Below are positions 45,886 to 54,119 of a DNA stretch of 64,000 bases, piece by piece. Numbering within the stretch: the first letter of the stretch is position 1; each line of letters starts with the position of its first letter. Below the pieces are notes generated by a model, which was not told where the DNA came from, did no database searches, and was given only the letters and a program-made list of their open reading frames with translations. Source of the stretch: Ignavibacteria bacterium (GTDB taxonomy: Bacteria > Bacteroidota > Ignavibacteria > Tepidaquicellales > Tepidaquicellaceae); contig JABAQZ010000011.1 in NCBI GenBank assembly GCA_019187405.1, forward strand, positions 236,814 to 300,813, written 5' to 3'. Position numbers and translations under genes: made by a program.

Positions 45886-45934
45886 ATTATTTGAAGTTTT
45901 CTTTTAAAAATTAAATTATACAGTTTAATTAATC

Positions 45935-45951
45935 CGGAATTAAAAATTCCG
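45935..45951 (+). terminator. Small hairpin after GlsB
   Basis: CGGAATT and AATTCCG form a 7-bp stem with a three-base loop, 50 bases after the GlsB stop. It is followed by AAAGTATTTCT rather than a clean T run, so termination would be weak. It may only partly separate GlsB from the E1 gene. Confidence 0.4.
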
Positions 45952-45976
45952 AAAGTATTTCTATGTTAGATTTTAT

Positions 45977-48400
45977 ATGAAAAAGCAATCTAAAATTTCT
46001 TTAAACGGTAACGTATCTTTTGAAGATTATAAAAACGAAGTTATTGCCGATTACAAACTTGCCAATGAAAGCCGTCAGGCAAGTCTTCTCGGAAGAAAAG
46101 AAGTTCTGACAGGTAAGGCAAAATTCGGTATTTTTGGCGATGGTAAGGAAGTTGCCCAAATTGCCATGGCAAAGGTATTTCAGAACGGAGACTTTCGTTC
46201 CGGTTATTACAGAGACCAGACGTTTTGTTTTGCTACCGGCATTTCCAATGTTAAAGAATTTTTTGCACAATTGTATGCTGACACAAACGTAAAGCATGAA
46301 CCTGCTTCGGCGGGCAGATCGATGAACGGTCACTTTGCAAACCGGCTATTGGATGAATACGGTGAATGGAAAAATCTGATGAACATGAAAAATACTTCAT
46401 CGGATATTTCTCCAACTGCAAGCCAAATGGTAAGATTGGTCGGTCTTGCTTATGCTTCAAAATTATACAGACAAAACAAAGACCTGAAACATCTGAAAGA
46501 ATTTTCAAACAACGGAAATGAAGTTGCCTTTGGTACAATTGGCAATGCAAGTTGTGCAGAAGGTATGTTTTTTGAAGCCGTAAATGCAGCAGGCGTGCTT
46601 ATGATTCCAATGGCTGTTTCGGTGTGGGATGACGGATACGGAATTTCCGTTCCTTCTAAATATCAGATTACTAAAGAAAGCATTTCTGAAATTTTAAAAG
46701 GATTTGAGTACGATGCTGAAAGAAATCAAGGTTACTTAATTTATACAGCTAAGGGTTGGGATTATCCTGAACTTGTAAATGTTTATAAAGAAGGTATAAA
46801 ACTTGTGAGAGAAAAACACATACCCGCAATTTTTCATATTCAGGAAGTTACGCAGGTACAGGGTCATTCGACTTCAGGCTCACATGAAAGATATAAATCA
46901 AAGGAAAGACTCGAATGGGAAAGAGAGTACTGCTGCATAAAGCAAATGAGAAAATGGATGATTTCAAATGCCATTGCTACAGATGAAGAGCTTGATTTGA
47001 TAGAAATCGAAGCAAAGAATTTTGTAAAGAAAATACAGACTGAAGCATGGAATGATTATATCAATCCCATCAAAAAAGAATCGGAAGAAGTCAGAGCAAT
47101 CTTTGCAAAAATTTCTGCCGGCAGCAGTGAAGCTGAGAGAATAAATAAAATAAGCGAATCTCTGAAAAAATCACTGGATTTTAACAGAAAGGTAATATCA
47201 GAAGCTGTAAGTGACGTATTACGAATTTCGTCAAAGGATAAAAATGACAGCGCAATGCAGCTTAAAGAATGGTATAGGAAATTTAAATCTGACAACATCA
47301 GCAGATTTGATTCGCATTTATACAGCAGTTCCGAAAATTCTGCTCTGAAACAGACTGCAATTTATCCTGAATATAAAGAAGACTCGAAATTGCTTGATGG
47401 AAGAGAAGTGCTCAATGCGTTCTTTGATACTGCATTCAAGAAAGATCCGAGAATTTTTGCCATAGGAGAAGACTTAGGCAAGCTTGGCGATGTCAATCAG
47501 GGTATGGCTGGTCTTCAGGAAAAATACGGAGAGCTGCGGCTGACTGATACAGGCATTAGAGAAGCAACAATCGTAGGACAAGGTATTGGCGCAGCTTTAC
47601 GGGGATTAAAACCTATAGTTGAGATTCAATATCTTGATTATCTTTTTTATGCGATGCAGATTATAAGCGATGATCTCGCCTGTCTTCAATACAGAACCGC
47701 CGGCGGACAAAAAGCGCCTTTGATTATAAGAACGCGCGGACACCGGCTGGAAGGCATTTGGCATTCAGGGTCTCCGATGGGTTCTATCATCAACTGCTTT
47801 CGGGGGCTTTATGTTTGCGTGCCGAGAGACATGACAAGAGCAGCAGGATTTTACAACACGATTCTTTCTTCTGACGATCCAGCGCTTATCGTAGAAAGAT
47901 TAAATGCTTACAGACTAAAGGAGAAGCTTCCGTTAAATATTTCGGAAATTAAAATTCCGCTTGGTATTCCGGAAATAATTACCGAAGGCAGCGACATTAC
48001 AATTGTAACATACGGAGCTTGTGTTGAAATTGCGCATGATGCTGTAAAGAAGCTTAATGAAAGCGGTATCAGCTGTGAGCTCATTGACGTTCAGACATTA
48101 CTGCCATTTGACATAAATAAAATAATTCTTTCATCTCTGAGAAAGACAAACAGAATTCTGTTTTTGGATGAAGATGTTCCGGGAGGTGCAACTGCCTTTA
48201 TGATGCAGAATGTAATTGACAGAGACGGCGGTTACAGATATCTCGACTCTGCTCCAAAATGCCTTTCAGCTAAAGAACACAGACCTGCATACGGAACTGA
48301 CGGAGATTATTTCTCTAAACCCAATTCGGAAGATGTATATTATGCAGTTTATGAGATAATGCATGAATACGATCCCGAAAAATTTCCTTTGTTTTATTAA
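45977..48400 (+). CDS. 2-oxoacid dehydrogenase E1, fused alpha and beta subunits
   Basis: An 807-residue thiamine-diphosphate enzyme, probably branched-chain 2-oxoacid dehydrogenase E1. The alpha half occupies about 1-350 and the beta half about 470-807 ('LLDGREVLNAFFD', 'IFAIGEDLGKLGDVNQGMAGL', 'DTGIREATIVGQGIGAALRGLKPI', 'RTRGHRLEGIWHSGSPMGS'). In the alpha half the GDG...NN cofactor motif reads G189-N-A ... W-D218-D219, so the Asp and Asn positions look exchanged. Fused forms of this kind occur in Bacteroidota, which argues for function. E2 and E3 genes are not in the window. Confidence 0.88.
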   Translation: MKKQSKISLNGNVSFEDYKNEVIADYKLANESRQASLLGRKEVLTGKAKFGIFGDGKEVAQIAMAKVFQNGDFRSGYYRDQTFCFATGISNVKEFFAQLYADTNVKHEPASAGRSMNGHFANRLLDEYGEWKNLMNMKNTSSDISPTASQMVRLVGLAYASKLYRQNKDLKHLKEFSNNGNEVAFGTIGNASCAEGMFFEAVNAAGVLMIPMAVSVWDDGYGISVPSKYQITKESISEILKGFEYDAERNQGYLIYTAKGWDYPELVNVYKEGIKLVREKHIPAIFHIQEVTQVQGHSTSGSHERYKSKERLEWEREYCCIKQMRKWMISNAIATDEELDLIEIEAKNFVKKIQTEAWNDYINPIKKESEEVRAIFAKISAGSSEAERINKISESLKKSLDFNRKVISEAVSDVLRISSKDKNDSAMQLKEWYRKFKSDNISRFDSHLYSSSENSALKQTAIYPEYKEDSKLLDGREVLNAFFDTAFKKDPRIFAIGEDLGKLGDVNQGMAGLQEKYGELRLTDTGIREATIVGQGIGAALRGLKPIVEIQYLDYLFYAMQIISDDLACLQYRTAGGQKAPLIIRTRGHRLEGIWHSGSPMGSIINCFRGLYVCVPRDMTRAAGFYNTILSSDDPALIVERLNAYRLKEKLPLNISEIKIPLGIPEIITEGSDITIVTYGACVEIAHDAVKKLNESGISCELIDVQTLLPFDINKIILSSLRKTNRILFLDEDVPGGATAFMMQNVIDRDGGYRYLDSAPKCLSAKEHRPAYGTDGDYFSKPNSEDVYYAVYEIMHEYDPEKFPLFY

Positions 48401-48405
48401 AAAGA

Positions 48406-48846
48406 ATGAAAAACATTTCAGCTTTATTTATCAGGCATCTCGATGATCTTCACAAAGAAATTTCAAGTTATAAAAATGAAAAGGACATTTGGAAACTAAC
48501 GGGTGACATAAGCAATACTCCCGGAAATTTATGTCTGCATATTTGCGGGAATCTGAATTTCTTCATTGGCAATTTAATAGGAAACAACGGTTATGTGAGA
48601 TACAGAGACCGGGAGTTTTCGGATAAAAATGTAAGCAGAGCCCGTCTGCTGAACTTGATTAATGAAACTAAAAATTCTGTTGCGGATATTCTGGATAAAT
48701 TAAATGATGAAGATTTTCATAAAATTTATCCCGATGACAGATTCGGAGAAAAATCAACTTTTGCATACATTCTTTAAATTCTGGTTTCACACCTTACATA
48801 TCATCTCGGTCAGATAAATTATCACAGGAGAATTCTCGAAAATTAA
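48406..48846 (+). pseudogene. DinB-family gene interrupted by an in-frame TAA
   Basis: The open part gives 123 residues of a DinB/YfiT-like four-helix protein ('LFIRHLDDLHKEI', His45 in 'LCLHICGNLNFFIG', 'LLNLINETKNSVADIL'). A TAA at 48775-48777 (codon 124) stops it, yet the same frame continues for 22 codons and encodes the conserved last helix: ILVSHLTYHLGQINYHRR, with His129 and His133, two of the usual three metal ligands, up to a TAA at 48844. That is ten bases before the convergent DUF4126 gene. The truncated product would lack a metal site. Single-base nonsense mutation, sequencing error or readthrough are all possible. It starts six bases after the E1 gene. Confidence 0.82.
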
Positions 48847-48855
48847 AATTCCCGT

Positions 48856-49446
48856 TTAACTGGTTGAAGTTTTATCTGGTTTGAAAATATACTTCAGTTT
48901 CTTGAATTCGGAAAACTTTTTCAGCAGATAAATCACAATTATGATAACTATGAATGCAATCACAAAAGGAATAATGAATGACAGAATTGACATGATTACC
49001 GATAAAATATTTTCCGAAGTTGATACAACGGAATTGGCAATACCTCCTGTAGTTGCCGTGGATGTAAGCCTTGCAGCGCTTGCACCGACTTTTACGATAC
49101 CTGCTGTGCCGCCTCCGACGATTATTCCCAATACCCACTGCAGCAATGGATTTGCTTCAGTCAGAAATGAAGCCGTAAGTACTGTTCCCGCAATCATTGC
49201 AAGCGGTCCGGAAATGGTATCGAGAAGATTATCGAGCCAAGGAATGTAATAAGATGATATTTCAACAATCGAAGCTACGGCAAAAGCGGTAAAAGCAATC
49301 CAGCCACCCATCCATTCAAATCCCGGTGATAATTTCAAATAACCAAGTAGTGAGGCAATATTTGTTACAAGCAAGGGAAGGAAAACACGCAATCCTGCGC
49401 TTGCAGATAATCCTATTCCGAAGAGTATTCCTACTGCTATATCCAT
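48856..49446 (-). CDS. DUF4126 membrane protein
   Basis: A 196-residue hydrophobic protein with about five membrane segments. 'GIGLSASAGLRVFLPLLVTNIASLLGYLKLSPGF', 'WIAFTAFAVASIVEISSYYIPWLDNLLDTISGPLAMIAGTVLTAS' and a Gly/Ala-rich stretch 'WVLGIIVGGGTAGIVKVGASAARLTSTATTGG' match the DUF4126 family pattern. The C-terminal tail is basic. The function of the family is unknown. Convergent with the broken DinB gene; upstream of it is mutL on the same strand, ending 92 bases away. Confidence 0.87.
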   Translation of the reverse strand: MDIAVGILFGIGLSASAGLRVFLPLLVTNIASLLGYLKLSPGFEWMGGWIAFTAFAVASIVEISSYYIPWLDNLLDTISGPLAMIAGTVLTASFLTEANPLLQWVLGIIVGGGTAGIVKVGASAARLTSTATTGGIANSVVSTSENILSVIMSILSFIIPFVIAFIVIIIVIYLLKKFSEFKKLKYIFKPDKTSTS

Positions 49447-49537
49447 TCGCTTAAATTTTTTATTTCAAAAAAAATATTATTTTTTAAAAAACCAATTTTA
49501 ATACTTTCGATTCATCCGGTTTCAATTTATAAAAATT

Positions 49538-51358
49538 TCAGCTTCTGCTGAAACGCTTGTCAAGTTCATCCGTTGTTATCCTTATTACTGTCGGTCTGCC
49601 GTGAGGACATACAAAAGGCATTTGTGACGAAAACAAATTATCTATCAGCCCAACCATTTCCTGATATTGCAGTTTATCACCTGATTTAATGGCGCTTCTG
49701 CAGGCAAAAGACTTTGCGAGATTATCTCTTTTGTCGAGATTAAGCTTGAGTTCATATTCCTTGTATTGGTCAATGAGTTCCTGAAATATTTTATTTTCTT
49801 TTCCAGGTTTTACATCAGATGGAAGACCGGAAAGTTCAACAATATTATCTTTCAAATAATTCACGATAAATCCGAGATTTCTGAATTCATCTTTAAGAGA
49901 CTGAGCAATGACATAATCTATTTTTGTCAAGTTTACTTTTATAGGAAGCAATAGCTGCTGCGAAAAGTATGACTGCGAATTCAAAGACATTAAGGCTTTT
50001 TCATAAAGTATCCTTTCATGTGCAGCGTGCTGGTCAATAATCATAAGTCCCGTCTCAGTCTGGCACATAATGTATTTATACTGGTACTGCCAGACATTAA
50101 ATCCCTCTGTTTCGGATTTTTTGGTATGGGAAAATATATTCGGCTCGGCAGGATCGGGTACAATTGGTTCGTCTTTTTTATCTTCTTGGAATTCCTTTGA
50201 TGCTTCGAATATTGAATGTATGTTTCCTGATTTGCTTTGACGGTTTCCGGAAAAACTTGTTCCAATGCCGTGTCCTGAAAACTCTTTTTTCCCCGGCTGT
50301 GTGAAATGAAAGCTTTCGGTTGTATCATTGAATTTTATTGTATTATCAAAACCTACATTAAATACAATGTCTGATTTTTTAAGAGCTTCTCTAACGCTGC
50401 TGCGGAGCATACCGAAAACAGCGCTTTCATCTTCAAACTTTACTTCCATTTTGCTGGGATGAACGTTGACATCGGTTTTGGAAGGATTTATTTCAATGAA
50501 AAGAAAGAAAGAAGGATAATCTCCTTTTTCGATCAGGTCGTCATAACCAGAGTAAACCGCAAAGTTAAGCGTTCGGTTAATAAAAAATCTTCCGTTAAGA
50601 TAAAAAAACTGATCTTGTTTTGACTTCTTAGTAAAATTTGGTTTCGATATGTATCCGTTTATCTTTATAATTTCATTTCCCTGATTGACTTCAATTAGCG
50701 AATCGGAAAATGTATCTGAAAAGATGTCCTTTATTCTTTGAAAAAGATCTGACTTTTTCAGTTCAAATACCGGATCGTCGTTAACAAACAGATTAAATTC
50801 AATCCCGGGATTTGAAACAGCAATCCTGACGAAGGTCTCATAAATATGTCGAAACTCAGTCTGATTCGATTTAAGAAAATTTCTTCTTCCGGGTGTGTTG
50901 TAAAAAAGATTTTTAACGGCTATGGATGTACCTTTCTCGCAATTTGTCTTTTCGGCTGTTTTAACTTCTCCTCCTTCAATTCTTACAAGCGTTCCCACTT
51001 CATCATCGCCGGTTTTGGTTTTGAGCTCAACATGTGAAATTGAAGCTACTGATGCGAGCGCTTCACCTCTGAAGCCCAGCGTTTTGATTCTATCGAGATC
51101 TTCAGCACTGGTAATCTTGCTTGTTGAATGTCTCTGAAAGCATAAGACTGCATCGTCTTCAGACATTCCGCTGCCGTTGTCCGAAACCTGTATAAGACTC
51201 TTCCCTGCATCTTTAATGATAACGGTTATCGAATCAGCTTTTGCATCAATAGAATTTTCCATCAGCTCTTTAACGACGGATTCCGGTCTGTTAACGACTT
51301 CGCCTGCGGCTATTTTATTGGAAAGACTTAGCGGTAATATTTTAATGCAGCTGCCCAT
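49538..51358 (-). CDS. mutL: DNA mismatch repair protein MutL
   Basis: A 606-residue mismatch-repair ATPase/endonuclease. GHKL ATPase motifs: 'VVKELMENSIDAKAD', 'DNGSGM', 'KTLGFRGEALASV' and 'KGTSIAVKNLFYNTPGR'. The C-terminal domain has the nicking-endonuclease motif DQHAAHE from Asp442, plus 'FACRSAIKSGD' and 'CPHGRPTVI', so this is the nuclease-active type found in species without MutH. It follows ftsY by 42 bases on the same strand and may share its transcript. Confidence 0.97.
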   Translation of the reverse strand: MGSCIKILPLSLSNKIAAGEVVNRPESVVKELMENSIDAKADSITVIIKDAGKSLIQVSDNGSGMSEDDAVLCFQRHSTSKITSAEDLDRIKTLGFRGEALASVASISHVELKTKTGDDEVGTLVRIEGGEVKTAEKTNCEKGTSIAVKNLFYNTPGRRNFLKSNQTEFRHIYETFVRIAVSNPGIEFNLFVNDDPVFELKKSDLFQRIKDIFSDTFSDSLIEVNQGNEIIKINGYISKPNFTKKSKQDQFFYLNGRFFINRTLNFAVYSGYDDLIEKGDYPSFFLFIEINPSKTDVNVHPSKMEVKFEDESAVFGMLRSSVREALKKSDIVFNVGFDNTIKFNDTTESFHFTQPGKKEFSGHGIGTSFSGNRQSKSGNIHSIFEASKEFQEDKKDEPIVPDPAEPNIFSHTKKSETEGFNVWQYQYKYIMCQTETGLMIIDQHAAHERILYEKALMSLNSQSYFSQQLLLPIKVNLTKIDYVIAQSLKDEFRNLGFIVNYLKDNIVELSGLPSDVKPGKENKIFQELIDQYKEYELKLNLDKRDNLAKSFACRSAIKSGDKLQYQEMVGLIDNLFSSQMPFVCPHGRPTVIRITTDELDKRFSRS

Positions 51359-51400
51359 AATTTATCCGGATAAAAATAACAATAAATTCCAACAATTGCT

Positions 51401-52345
51401 TTACTTTTCAAACAATGCTTCGACAAAACTTTCGCTTTCAAACAGCTGAAGATCGTCAATCTGCTCGCCAACTCCGACAAATCTTACGGGCAATTTCATT
51501 TCATGATTGATTTTTAGTACAATGCCGCCTTTAGCTGTCCCGTCAAGCTTTGTAAGAATTATGCCCGTCAATCCTCCGAGCGCATTTGAAAATTCCTTTG
51601 CCTGGTTCAATCCGTTTTGTCCGGTAGTTGCATCGATGACAATGAATATTTCATGTGGTGCCTCTGGAATCAGCTTTTGCATAACTCTTTTTATTTTCTT
51701 CAACTCTTCCATAAGATGGGATTTATTGTGAAGACGACCTGCAGTATCTATAATAACCGTATCGGTACCTTTAGCAATTGCGGAGTTAACAGTATCAAAT
51801 GCAACCGATGCGGGATCGGATGTTTTTGTACTTTGAATAATTTCAACGCCGGCTCTGTTTGCCCAGATCTCGAGCTGATCGTTTGCAGCGGCTCTGAATG
51901 TGTCGGCTGAGCCTATCAGCACGCTTTTACCGGCTTTCTTAAAATTATATGCAAGCTTTCCGATCGATGTAGTTTTTCCGACTCCATTTACACCGACTAT
52001 CATTATTACGTAAGGCTTTTTGTCAATACGGAAATCAAATGTGCTGAATCCCGAAACGGAATTTATCAGAACTTTTCTAATCTCATCGTTTATGAGCGTA
52101 TTGAGTTCATTCCTGTCAAGATATTTGTCTTTCTGAACTCTGGACTTTATGTTTTCAATCAGTATCTCTGACGTATCGGCTCCTATATCTGATGAAATTA
52201 AAATCTCCTCTAACTCTGCAAGGAATTCATCATCAATTACTCCTCTTGCATTTATCAGCCGGTTAACTTGTCCGAATATGTTTTCCTTGGTTTTGTTTAA
52301 ACCCTGCTTTAACTTTTTAAATCCGAGTTTATCTAATAGCGACAA
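51401..52345 (-). CDS. ftsY: Signal recognition particle receptor FtsY
   Basis: A 314-residue SRP GTPase that receives ribosome-nascent-chain complexes at the membrane. NG-domain motifs are complete: G1 'GVNGVGKTTS' at 118-127, 'DTFRAAANDQLEIW', 'DTAGRLHNKS' and 'TKLDGTAKGG'. The N-terminus is short and lacks the long acidic A domain, as in many non-enterobacterial FtsY proteins. It precedes mutL. Confidence 0.97.
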   Translation of the reverse strand: MSLLDKLGFKKLKQGLNKTKENIFGQVNRLINARGVIDDEFLAELEEILISSDIGADTSEILIENIKSRVQKDKYLDRNELNTLINDEIRKVLINSVSGFSTFDFRIDKKPYVIMIVGVNGVGKTTSIGKLAYNFKKAGKSVLIGSADTFRAAANDQLEIWANRAGVEIIQSTKTSDPASVAFDTVNSAIAKGTDTVIIDTAGRLHNKSHLMEELKKIKRVMQKLIPEAPHEIFIVIDATTGQNGLNQAKEFSNALGGLTGIILTKLDGTAKGGIVLKINHEMKLPVRFVGVGEQIDDLQLFESESFVEALFEK

Positions 52346-52369
52346 TTTATGTTAAAAAATTATATTAAT

Positions 52370-52403
52370 AAAAAAAGCCAAACCCATTTTGAGATTGGCT
52401 TTG
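52370..52403 (-). terminator. Rho-independent terminator after the acyl-CoA dehydrogenase gene
   Basis: On the minus strand AAAGCCAA (52395-52402) pairs with TTGGCTTT (52374-52381) and is followed by seven T. It lies 19 bases after the stop of the dehydrogenase and before ftsY. Confidence 0.88.
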
Positions 52404-52421
52404 CATTAGTGTAAATAAAGA

Positions 52422-53567
52422 TTAAAACATGTTAAGAATATTTCTTGCAATTACCATTTTCTGAACTTCAGAAGTGCCTTCTCCGATTGTCATGAGCTTG
52501 ACATCTCTGTAAAGTTTTTCAACGGGAAATTCTTTTATAAAACCGTAACCTCCGTGTATTTGAATGGCTTCATTGGTTGCGCGGGTTGCAACTTCACTCG
52601 CATAATATTTCGCCATTGCTGCTTGAAGATTTATATCTCTTCCGTTGTCTCTATAAAATGCAGCTTTATAAACAAGCAGACGTGCGGCATCAATTTCAGT
52701 TGCCATGTCCGAGAGTTTAAATTGAATTCCCTGAAACTCCGACAGCGCTTTACCAAACTGCTTCCTCTGCTTTGCATATTTTAATGAAGCATCGAGAGCT
52801 CCCTGCGCAATGCCGAGTGATAATGCGGCAATTGCAATTCTGCCACCGTCAAGAATCTGCATGCACTGCTTAAATCCCTGGCCTTCTTCTCCGATAAGAT
52901 TTTCGGCAGGGACTTCGACATTTTCAAAAATCAGCTCTGCCGTATCCGAGGATCTCATACCGAGCTTGTTTTCTTTTTTGCCTGTTGAAAATCCTTTCCA
53001 TCCTTTTTCCAAAATGAAAGCTGATATGCCGTTTTTGTTTTTTGATTTATCGGTAACAGCGGTTACTACTGCTGTTTCGCCGACGCTTCCATGAGTAATA
53101 AACAGCTTACTGCCGTTAATTATATAATGTCCGTTTTTTCTTTCGGCAGTTGTTGCCATTCCTGCTGCATCACTTCCCGAAACATTTTCCGTAAGCCCCC
53201 ATGCCCCGAGCTTTCTGCCGCTTGTAAGATCCGGTAGATATTTTTTCTTCAAATCATTATTGGCAAAAGTAAATATATGATTTGTGCATAATCCGTTATG
53301 AGCGGCAATTGTTAGCCCCATTGACGGATCAACTTTTGATATTTCTTCGACAATAATGGCATATTCCATTACAGAAAAATTCGAACCGCCGTATTCTTCG
53401 GGGAATATTATCCCGAGAAATCCGATGTCGCCGAGCTTCTTTGCGATTTCCATTGGAAATTCCTGCGACTCGTCATATTTCATGATAAAAGGAGCAATTT
53501 CATTTTGAGCAAAGTCCCTGGCAAGCTTTTGAACAGATAATTCCTGTTCAGTTAAATTAAAATCCAT
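52422..53567 (-). CDS. Acyl-CoA dehydrogenase
   Basis: A 381-residue FAD flavoenzyme of fatty-acid or branched-chain degradation that feeds electrons to ETF. The N-terminal helical domain, the FAD-binding 'AWGLTENVSGSDAAGMATTA' and 'FITHGSVGETAVV', and the C-terminal 'IQIHGGYGFIKEFPVEKLYRDVKLMTIGEGTSEVQ' are all present. The catalytic-base Glu is in 'IGEGTSE' near residue 363, the short/medium-chain and butyryl-CoA type. Substrate chain length is not decidable by eye. Possible electron acceptor on the same region: the HdrD/E-like protein at 36404. Confidence 0.93.
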   Translation of the reverse strand: MDFNLTEQELSVQKLARDFAQNEIAPFIMKYDESQEFPMEIAKKLGDIGFLGIIFPEEYGGSNFSVMEYAIIVEEISKVDPSMGLTIAAHNGLCTNHIFTFANNDLKKKYLPDLTSGRKLGAWGLTENVSGSDAAGMATTAERKNGHYIINGSKLFITHGSVGETAVVTAVTDKSKNKNGISAFILEKGWKGFSTGKKENKLGMRSSDTAELIFENVEVPAENLIGEEGQGFKQCMQILDGGRIAIAALSLGIAQGALDASLKYAKQRKQFGKALSEFQGIQFKLSDMATEIDAARLLVYKAAFYRDNGRDINLQAAMAKYYASEVATRATNEAIQIHGGYGFIKEFPVEKLYRDVKLMTIGEGTSEVQKMVIARNILNMF

Positions 53568-53674
53568 TTAGTAATTGTAAATGTAATTTGATAAAAATTA
53601 TAATTTGTAAATATAATCAATCATAAGTTTTGCTGAAATGTATAATTTCGGTAAAAAGCTGAATGAAATTGTTT

Positions 53675-53892
53675 GTATCCAAAACATATTTTCTATTCAA
53701 TAAAACTTTTTTTTAAGAAATGATTGTTAACAAAATTTCTCTATTCTTCAATTAACCTCTCCATTGTCATCTTCCATACAAGGAGATGATTGGGAAGGTT
53801 TTATAGAAGAATAATTATGTTTTCAAGTTATTTAAAAGCCTAAAACTTTTGAAAAATTTTACAACTTCAAATTCTTTTGGAAGGATGTGATT
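53675..53892 (-). repeat. Dispersed intergenic repeat, copy C
   Basis: Read on the minus strand it gives AATCACATCCTTCC, then ATTTGAAGTTGTA, TTTTAGG, ACTTGAAAA, a central hairpin AACCTTCCC ... GAGAGGTT with an inner CATCTCC/GGAAGATG stem (about 53756-53802), TTTTATTGAA and TTTTGGATAC. The block order is the same as in copies A and B. Confidence 0.78.
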
Positions 53893-54049
53893 GAAGTTAG
53901 TAGTTATCATATAAAATTACATTTTGATTTTTTAAAATTACAAACAACAAAATGTCCGTCTCGGCGGATTTCACATTGTCTTACTGTAATATTAATTGAT
54001 AATGATAATTACGAGTATCAAAATTTAAATTAATGTCTAATAAAAAAAA

Positions 54050-54076
54050 ACAGAGTCTTAAAACAACAGACTCTGC
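54050..54076 (-). terminator. Rho-independent terminator
   Basis: CAGAGTCT (54051-54058) and AGACTCTG (54068-54075) form an 8-bp stem. On the minus strand it is followed by nine T and lies 44 bases downstream of the secreted gene ending at 54120. Confidence 0.87.
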
Positions 54077-54119
54077 TTTAATCAACCACTGATAAAATAA
54101 ATTTTATTTCAAAATAAAG

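Larger units (their letters stand above)
53568..54119. other. Intergenic region with dispersed repeat copy C (inverted)
   Basis: Repeat copy C lies at 53675-53892, opposite in orientation to copies A and B. A small GC-rich stem (TCCG...CGGA near 53953-53969) and a terminator at 54051-54075 follow. No gene is supported. Confidence 0.5.
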
